From the NCBI GenBank assembly GCA_038222915.1, contig JBBRHH010000154.1:1-11266 (forward strand): a stretch of 11,266 nt of DNA, read 5' to 3'. The notes below the pieces were generated by a model that had not been told where the DNA came from, made no database searches, and was given only the letters and a program-made list of their open reading frames with translations. This DNA comes from JBBRHH01 sp038222915. GTDB lineage: Bacteria; Planctomycetota; Phycisphaerae; Tepidisphaerales; Tepidisphaeraceae. A program made the translations under genes and the position numbers. Below are positions 6,309 through 11,266 of this stretch, piece by piece. Numbering within the stretch: the stretch's first letter is position 1; the number at the start of each line of letters is the position of its first letter.

Positions 6309-6335
6309 GGGCTGGAGACGAGGGGCGAGAGACAA
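6308..6335 (+). repeat. Imperfect 14-base tandem duplication before hisG
   Basis: GGGGCTGGAGACGA (6308-6321) is followed directly by GGGGCGAGAGACAA (6322-6335), 11 of 14 bases identical. It fills nearly the whole gap between the preceding gene and hisG. The second copy supplies the purine-rich tract that must serve as the hisG ribosome-binding region. Confidence 0.4.
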
Positions 6336-6338
6336 GAA

Positions 6339-7232
6339 ATGACTGATCGACTTCCCCCGGATACTCTTCGTCTTGGGCTGCCCAGTGGCAGCTTGCAACA
6401 GGCTACTGTCGAGCTGTTTGCCCGTGCAGGGTACAAGGTTTCCATTGCGGACCGGAGTGTTTTCCCGCGGGTGGATGATCCGAAGATCTCGGCCGTGCTA
6501 TTTCGGGCGCAGGAAATCAGCCGGTATGTGGCCGACAACATCATTGATTGCGGGCTGACGGGTCACGACTGGGTGGTGGAGAATGGGAACGAAGGGGATG
6601 TGATCGAGATTTGTGAACTGGAATATTCGCGGGCGAGCTCGAATCCGATTCGGTGGGTGCTGGCGGTGCCGGAAGAGAGCACGGTGCAGACGCCTGAGGA
6701 TTTGAAGGGGTCGGTGATTGCGACGGAACTTGTTAACACCACGAAGCGATATTTTGCCGAGCGGAAGATTCCGGTGACGATTGAGTTTTCGTGGGGGACT
6801 ACGGAGATCAAGGCGCGGCTGCTGGATGCGATTGTGGATTGCACGGAGACCGGCTCGAGCCTTCGCGCGAACAACCTGCGCATCATCGATACGCTGCTTA
6901 AAAGCACGACGCGTTTCATCGCGAACAAAACGGCGTGGGACGTTCCGTGGAAGCGCGAGAAGATGGAAAATATCGCGATGCTTCTGCGCGGGGCGATCGA
7001 TGCGCGGGCGAAGATCGGGCTGAAGATGAATGTGCCCGAGAGCAAGCTGGCGGAGGTGGTGAGCTTTCTGCCGGCCGAGAAAAGCCCGACGGTCAGCCGG
7101 TTGTCGGACAATGACTGGGTGGCGGTGGAAGTGATTCTGGAAGAGAAGCAGGAGCGGGAATTGATCCCGCGGCTGAAGAGGGCGGGGGCGACGGGGATTA
7201 TTACTTATCCGTTGAACAAGGTCATTCCATAG
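6339..7232 (+). CDS. hisG: ATP phosphoribosyltransferase HisG, long form
   Basis: HisG condenses ATP and PRPP to phosphoribosyl-ATP, the first and feedback-controlled step of histidine biosynthesis, in the cytoplasm. The 297-residue protein matches the long form in length. Seen are the N-terminal RLGLPSGSLQ strand-turn (11-20), the LTGHDWV segment (73-79) and the PRPP-binding signature DAIVDCTETGSSLRANNL (163-180). A C-terminal regulatory domain covers about 220-297, ending TGIITYPLNKVIP. This ACT-like domain is where long-form enzymes bind inhibitory histidine, so no HisZ subunit should be needed. ATG 6339 has only a loose GA-rich tract upstream. It is the only his gene in the window, last in the plus-strand block, and its TAG is 4 bases from the stop of the opposing gene. 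Confidence 0.97.
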   Translation: MTDRLPPDTLRLGLPSGSLQQATVELFARAGYKVSIADRSVFPRVDDPKISAVLFRAQEISRYVADNIIDCGLTGHDWVVENGNEGDVIEICELEYSRASSNPIRWVLAVPEESTVQTPEDLKGSVIATELVNTTKRYFAERKIPVTIEFSWGTTEIKARLLDAIVDCTETGSSLRANNLRIIDTLLKSTTRFIANKTAWDVPWKREKMENIAMLLRGAIDARAKIGLKMNVPESKLAEVVSFLPAEKSPTVSRLSDNDWVAVEVILEEKQERELIPRLKRAGATGIITYPLNKVIP

Positions 7233-7254
7233 ACCTTCATCGCGAATAGTTCAA
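7212..7254. terminator. Nested inverted repeat spanning two convergent stop codons
   Basis: AAGGTC (7218-7223) pairs with GACCTT (7232-7237) around an 8-base loop. Directly outside, TTGAAC (7212-7217) pairs with GTTCAA (7249-7254), with 11 unpaired bases on the right side. The hisG TAG (7230-7232) and the opposing gene's TGA complement (7237-7239) both lie in the structure. It is symmetrical for both strands, but neither side has a T tract, so it is only a possible bidirectional terminator. Confidence 0.3.
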
Positions 7255-9303
7255 TTTCAAAACGTAGACTTTGCTGTTGGTGTCGACTGCCCAGAAGAGT
7301 TTCTGGCGGGTGTCGTACATCATGCCGAGGGAGACGTTTCGGCCGGGTTTGCCGCTGGGGTCTTCGCCTGTCAGGGCGAGGGTGACCCATTCATTTTTTA
7401 TGCAATCGTAGGCTGGTGTGAGGCGCGTGCCGTCGTTGTTGGGCGCGAGGGTGCCGCCGACGAGGATGAGATCATTGTCGGGGTCGTAGCGAAGCTGGCA
7501 GACGTAGGGGACGGCGGCCCCGATCTCGGCGCCGGCGGGGGTCAGGGCAGATGCTTCTAGGGTTTTTAAATCCACGGCAAAAAGCTGGCCGCTGAATTTT
7601 ATTTTGTCACCATAATCTTTGCGGGCGAAGAGGAGGCGGTTTCGCTTCGAATCGTAGGTGAGGGTTGAATTGTCGGTGGACGAGCCGGGCAATTTTGTGC
7701 CGGTGGTTGCGAGGGCTGTCCACTGGTTGTTGGTGGCCTTGAAGTTGAAGAGCTTGCCTTCATTGGTCCAGGCGACGAGGCCCTGGGGCGTGGAGGTGAC
7801 GTTGAGGGAATAGTAGCAGTCGCCATATGCCATACCGGGCGGCTTGGCTTCGCGGACGGTCCAGTCGGCGATTTCGGGATCGTAGATGTAGGAGTGATTC
7901 TTTCGGCCGACGAAGACCATTCGTCTGGCGAGGATGTCGTATCCGTAGCTTTGGTAGGTGTGGCCGGTGATCCAGGGGCGATGGTTAAAGTTCCAGCCGT
8001 CGGGATAGGAGGTGTTGGAGTAGAGCTGGCCGAGGGGGAATTCGACGGGGGCGGAGAGTTCCCATCGATTGGTGGCGATGTGGTAGTGGAGGACGTCGGT
8101 GCCGCCGTGGGCGGAGTGGCCGCCGCTCCAGCGGAGGATGAGATTGTGGTCGGGGTCGAGTACGGCGGTGCCCCAGTCGCGGTTTAGTTTTGGAAGCTGC
8201 GGCGGGTTGGTGAGCGTCCATGTGTTGGCCGGGACGGACCCGAGCCATTTATCGAATACGGCGGCGTCGGGCTTTGGGCCCTGGAGAAAAAAGTCGGGAT
8301 GGAGCGGGCCGGTGCGGTAGGTGCGGGATTCGGGAGGCACGGATTTACCGGTGCCGGTCCAGGTGCTGGCGGCGATGTCGTAGGTCCAGTCGCCGTCGTT
8401 GAGCTCGCGGTATTGGCCGCCGACGTAGTCGAGGTTGGAGGTGTAGGTGTAGCCGCCGGTGAGAATGATTTTGCCGTCGCCGGTGGATTTTAACGTGTGG
8501 TTGGCGCGCGGGGGTGGGGCGGATTCGGGGTGGCGCTGTATCCAGGATTTGGTTGCGGGATCGAAGGCCCAGGTGTCGTTGGTGAGGTAGTCGAGGTGGT
8601 CGCCGGCGAAGAGGATGAAGAGGTTTGATTTTGCGTCGTAGACGATCGGGCTGAGGGCGCGGGGCTGGGGTTCGGCGTCGAGGCAGGCGACTGCTTCTTC
8701 GAGGGGAATCTGGATGCGGCTGAACCGGATGACGGTGTCGGCCGAGAGATTGGTGGTTTCGAGAAGCGGCGTGATCTGGGCGGCGGCGAGCGTCAATTGC
8801 GCCGTTGCGGCTTTTGCCTGGTCGAGGACGTGCTGCGATTGCTTGGTGTTTGACTTGAACTCCGATTGGAGCGCGGCGAGTTTTTCGGCGAGCTCGCGTT
8901 CGGGTGCGAGGACTTGTGCTGCGATGAGTTTTGCTTCGTCGGCGTCGGTGTGGCCGTCGAGGAAGATCGCGCGGGCGCGGGCGGCGCTGTTTTTCTGGGT
9001 GTTGCGCAGGGTGCGGGCACGTTCGCACAGAGGTTGGAGCGGGTTGGTCTTGCGCAGATCGGCTTCGATCGAGCGCACGCCGTCGGCGTCTTTGATGTGG
9101 GTGTGCCATAGGCCGTCGTCGGCTTCCTGGTCCTGGCCGCCGAAGCTGAGGTAATTTTTGCCGTCAGGCGTTTGGCTCGTCGAGCTCCAGATGACGGGCT
9201 TGTGGAGGTCGGCGTCGGGAAGGCGAATCGAGCGCGGCGTGTCCGCGCCGAGCGCCACGGCGGCGACGGCAAACAACGACGCGATGGCGGCGCGGCGCTT
9301 CAT
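7237..9303 (-). CDS. Secreted Kelch-type beta-propeller protein with helical insertion
   Basis: The 688-residue product starts with a signal peptide: MKRR, a hydrophobic stretch (5-19) and a likely cleavage after ALGA (17-20). Residues 30-60 hold a first propeller-like strand pair (YLSFGGQDQE). About 76-210 is predicted helical and charged, with a coiled-coil-like part around 121-180. From about 215 come repeated Kelch-like units with Gly-Gly doublets and a downstream Trp, for example LTGGYTY (281-287), RWSGGHSAHGG (391-401) and ILVGGTLAPN (613-622), paired with TKSW, TNRW, NNQW and KNEW. Such folds bind carbohydrates, proteins or cofactors; no catalytic residues or substrate can be named. 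GGAG lies 5 bases before the ATG. It follows the next propeller gene by 16 bases, so it is probably co-transcribed with it. Confidence 0.85.
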   Translation of the reverse strand: MKRRAAIASLFAVAAVALGADTPRSIRLPDADLHKPVIWSSTSQTPDGKNYLSFGGQDQEADDGLWHTHIKDADGVRSIEADLRKTNPLQPLCERARTLRNTQKNSAARARAIFLDGHTDADEAKLIAAQVLAPERELAEKLAALQSEFKSNTKQSQHVLDQAKAATAQLTLAAAQITPLLETTNLSADTVIRFSRIQIPLEEAVACLDAEPQPRALSPIVYDAKSNLFILFAGDHLDYLTNDTWAFDPATKSWIQRHPESAPPPRANHTLKSTGDGKIILTGGYTYTSNLDYVGGQYRELNDGDWTYDIAASTWTGTGKSVPPESRTYRTGPLHPDFFLQGPKPDAAVFDKWLGSVPANTWTLTNPPQLPKLNRDWGTAVLDPDHNLILRWSGGHSAHGGTDVLHYHIATNRWELSAPVEFPLGQLYSNTSYPDGWNFNHRPWITGHTYQSYGYDILARRMVFVGRKNHSYIYDPEIADWTVREAKPPGMAYGDCYYSLNVTSTPQGLVAWTNEGKLFNFKATNNQWTALATTGTKLPGSSTDNSTLTYDSKRNRLLFARKDYGDKIKFSGQLFAVDLKTLEASALTPAGAEIGAAVPYVCQLRYDPDNDLILVGGTLAPNNDGTRLTPAYDCIKNEWVTLALTGEDPSGKPGRNVSLGMMYDTRQKLFWAVDTNSKVYVLKLNYSR

Positions 9304-9319
9304 CTGTGCTCCGGGTTAT

Positions 9320-10270
9320 TCAGCGGATAATCTTGCCTTCAACGCCGATGATTTCCGTGACGGCCGTTGAGTTGCCGAGGTTCTTGTGGTCCTTGAGCGT
9401 CCAGACGACTTTCTTGTCGCGGGTGACTTCGATCATCTGCGGATTCTCCGGGCCGGCGTGGCAGTTGCCGATGACGATGTTGCCGTTGGGTAGAACTTCG
9501 AGCATCGTCACCCAGGCGAGCGTGATACCGGGCAATTCTTTTTGCTCGACGGACCAGACGACCTTGCCTTCGGGCGAGACTTCGATGACGCGGTTGCCGT
9601 TGCCGCAGCCCATCAGCGTGTTGCCGTTGGGGAGGCGATAGGCGCTATAGACGTGATCGCCGTGGCCTTCGACCCCGTGGCCGCCCGAGGCAGCGCGATC
9701 GCCCAGGCCGAGCTTGTAGGTCCAGACGACTTTGCCGGCCTCGTCGTATTCGCGCACGCAGCCGTCGTTTTCGTGGGCGACAAGGTAGTGGCCGTTGTCG
9801 AGCTTGCGCACGAGGCGCGTGTCGCTGTGGGTGCTGGGGTGTTCGACGGTGAGGGGGATTTCCTTGACGATCTTGTCGTCCTTGTCGACTTCAATGATGC
9901 GGGCGTTGCCGGATTCGGAGACCATGGTGTTGCCGTCGGCGAGGCGCTGGAAGGCGTGAATCTGGACGCCTCGCTTTTCGTCGGTGGGTTTGGATTCGTG
10001 TTTCCAGACGATTTTCTTGTCGGGGGTCATCTCGATGATGGTGCGGTCGCCGGTGTGGATGAGGAAATTGCCGCTGGGGAGCAGGGCGATGTCGTGGGAG
10101 GTGCCGCCGCAGGGGACTTCCCATTCGATGGCGCCTTTTTCGTTCAGGATGATGACGTGGCCGTTGTCCTGGGCGAGGACTTTGTGGGTGACGGGGTCGT
10201 CAGCGTGGGCGGCCGCGGCTGCGAATGCGAAGACGGTGCTGGCGAGAAGGCGGGCGGTTCGGCGGTTCAT
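9320..10270 (-). CDS. Secreted beta-propeller protein with LPxGN repeats
   Basis: The 316-residue product has a clear signal peptide: basic MNRRTAR, a hydrophobic core (8-20) and a likely cut after AHA (21-23). About six similar units follow, built as LPxGN, a strand, EVxxxGK and VVW: LPSGNFLI (64-71), LADGNTMV (110-117), LDNGHYLV (157-164), LPNGNTLM (213-220) and LPNGNIVI (260-267), ending in IVW, VVW or similar. A first half-unit is near 34-51, so a roughly six-bladed propeller is likely, of the PQQ-like or arylsulfotransferase-like repeat type. No arylsulfotransferase catalytic core is recognised, so no enzyme activity is claimed. The frame is open upstream to 10366, but ATG 10270 is chosen because GGAG sits 7 bases before it and the signal peptide starts there. 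The product is presumably exported. Confidence 0.85.
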   Translation of the reverse strand: MNRRTARLLASTVFAFAAAAAHADDPVTHKVLAQDNGHVIILNEKGAIEWEVPCGGTSHDIALLPSGNFLIHTGDRTIIEMTPDKKIVWKHESKPTDEKRGVQIHAFQRLADGNTMVSESGNARIIEVDKDDKIVKEIPLTVEHPSTHSDTRLVRKLDNGHYLVAHENDGCVREYDEAGKVVWTYKLGLGDRAASGGHGVEGHGDHVYSAYRLPNGNTLMGCGNGNRVIEVSPEGKVVWSVEQKELPGITLAWVTMLEVLPNGNIVIGNCHAGPENPQMIEVTRDKKVVWTLKDHKNLGNSTAVTEIIGVEGKIIR

Positions 10271-10347
10271 GTTTTGGCTCCGGGGGAGGGAAAATATTCG
10301 GACAATTGAGCGGTCATGATAGTTACCGTTGAGTCGACGGAAGGTTG

Positions 10348-11266
10348 TTACTCTTTGCCGATGCAATAGAGGTTCTCCTCGGTTCGCAGGAACAACCGAT
10401 TAGCAACCGGCACGGGTGAGGCGATCATGTGCTCGTTCATTTCGTTCTTGGAGAGCACTTCGAACTTTCCTTCGATGCCGACGACGAAGACGACGCCGTC
10501 TTCGCGGACGGCGTACATTTTTCCGTCGGCCACTGTTGGCGATGCGTAGTAGTTCGAGCCGCTTTTGGGGAGCTGGCCGGTGAAGAGGGACTTGCCGGTG
10601 GCGGGATCTACGCAGTCGAGCTCGCCTTTGTCGCGGAGGATGTAGACTTTGCCTTTGTAGGCCGAGGGGGTTGGGACGAAGGAGCCGGTGTTTTCGCGTT
10701 TCCAGAGGCGGTTGGTGGCGGTGACGTCGCCTTCGCCGCCGAGCTTGATGCCGTGGAGCACTTCGCCGCGGCCGTAGGGGACTACGGCGATGTCGCCGAC
10801 GACGACGGCGGAGGAGACGGCAACCCAGTTGTTTTTGGATTGGGGGTTGAAGTCGCCGACAGACCAGATCATTTTGCCGTCGGTTGCGTCATGGGCGGTG
10901 AGATGCTGGCCGCCCCAGACGAGGAGGATCTCCTTGCCGTTCTGGTGAATGACAATCGGCGTCGCGTAGCTGTGATCGCCTTCGATGGGCGTTTCGTAGT
11001 TGCGGGCGATTTTCCAGTGGAGATTGCCGGTGAGTTTGTCGAAGGCGGCGATGTAGGATTCGCCGTGGTGCATCATGGCCACGACGACATCGGTGTCGGT
11101 GAGGACGGGGGAAGTGCCGTAATCCCAGTAGAGGGTGGGCTGGCCGTAGCGTTCGACGAGATTGGTTTTCCAGAGGACCTTGCCATCGAGGGAGAGGGCG
11201 GCGAGGTGGCCGGACTTGAAGTAGACGAAGAGGGACTTGCCATCGGTGGCCGGCGAGGGATTGCTG
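10348..11266 (-). CDS. PQQ-like beta-propeller repeat protein, N-terminal part off the window
   Basis: The frame is open from the right edge to TAA 10348, giving 305 C-terminal residues; the start is beyond the window. Repeats carry the tryptophan-docking pattern of PQQ-like (BamB/quinoprotein-type) propellers: SLDGKVLW, DKLTGNLHW, DATDGKMIW and DPATGKSLF, each followed by a new SPTVADGKMY-like strand. At least five blades are visible. No heme-binding CxxCH or recognisable quinoprotein active site is seen in this part, so it may be a structural propeller rather than a dehydrogenase. The final strand reads LFLRTEENLYCIGK. It is upstream of the LPxGN propeller on the same strand, 77 bases away. 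An internal GTG at 11082 is not needed as a start because the same fold continues past it. Confidence 0.85.
   Translation of the reverse strand, partial: SNPSPATDGKSLFVYFKSGHLAALSLDGKVLWKTNLVERYGQPTLYWDYGTSPVLTDTDVVVAMMHHGESYIAAFDKLTGNLHWKIARNYETPIEGDHSYATPIVIHQNGKEILLVWGGQHLTAHDATDGKMIWSVGDFNPQSKNNWVAVSSAVVVGDIAVVPYGRGEVLHGIKLGGEGDVTATNRLWKRENTGSFVPTPSAYKGKVYILRDKGELDCVDPATGKSLFTGQLPKSGSNYYASPTVADGKMYAVREDGVVFVVGIEGKFEVLSKNEMNEHMIASPVPVANRLFLRTEENLYCIGKE

Noticed and set aside
8345..9109. 254-codon minus-strand frame overlapping the Kelch gene
   Set aside because: It is an Arg/Pro/His-rich product in another frame of the same strand, typical of an out-of-frame GC-rich gene; the Kelch frame has a signal peptide and repeats.
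9542..10309. 255-codon plus-strand frame
   Set aside because: It is antisense to the LPxGN propeller; its Val/Asp/Gly/Ala-rich product mirrors the repeats and has no recognisable family.
10316..10321. ATGATA (TATCAT on the minus strand) as a -10 box for the LPxGN propeller gene
   Set aside because: No -35-like hexamer is found at a spacing of 16-18, so it is too weak to list.
10271..10366. Extension of the LPxGN propeller gene to 10366
   Set aside because: It would overlap the end of the preceding gene and bury the signal peptide; ATG 10270 has GGAG at good spacing.
10348..11266. Calling the PQQ-like gene an alcohol dehydrogenase or BamB
   Set aside because: Only the repeat pattern is visible, the N terminus is missing, and no active-site or cytochrome motif is present in the visible part.

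Overview
The window looks like chromosomal DNA of a moderately GC-rich bacterium, most plausibly a planctomycete. That assignment is an inference. It rests on the short NusA N-terminal domain, the long IF2 linker, and a run of exported beta-propeller proteins beside a reduced translation operon. No rRNA gene or other decisive marker is present.

Left part, plus strand (about 180-7232): a transcription/translation operon in the order nusA, infB, DUF503 (YlxP-like), rbfA, then a degenerate HhH-GPD (endonuclease III-fold) protein and hisG. The first four are a compact form of the widespread nusA-infB block; the small ylxR and ylxQ genes often found between nusA and infB are absent. NusA controls pausing, termination and antitermination. 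IF2 brings initiator tRNA to the ribosome. RbfA matures the 30S subunit. HisG, a long-form enzyme with its own regulatory domain, catalyses the first step of histidine synthesis and has no evident functional link to its neighbours. The 179 bases before nusA hold two tandem hairpins, an intrinsic-terminator-like hairpin with a T tract, a 10-bp palindrome and short repeats. The nusA-infB gap holds a second structured leader, and the best infB start is a TTG at 1887 rather than the GTG at 1818.

Right part, minus strand (11266 down to 7237): three consecutive beta-propeller genes, read from the right edge inward. They are a PQQ-like (WD40-like) propeller cut by the window edge, a secreted propeller with LPxGN repeats, and a secreted Kelch-type propeller with a helical insertion near its N terminus. 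The spacings are 77 and 16 bases, so they may form one transcription unit. Their substrates cannot be deduced. The two blocks converge: the hisG and Kelch-gene stop codons are 4 bases apart, inside an inverted repeat.

I see no mobile element, CRISPR array, tRNA or rRNA, and no clear evidence of a wholly new system. The points most worth checking are the glycosylase-fold protein that has lost the catalytic Lys but kept the Asp at exact spacing, the structured nusA and infB leaders that share a 10-mer, and the three-propeller exported cluster.
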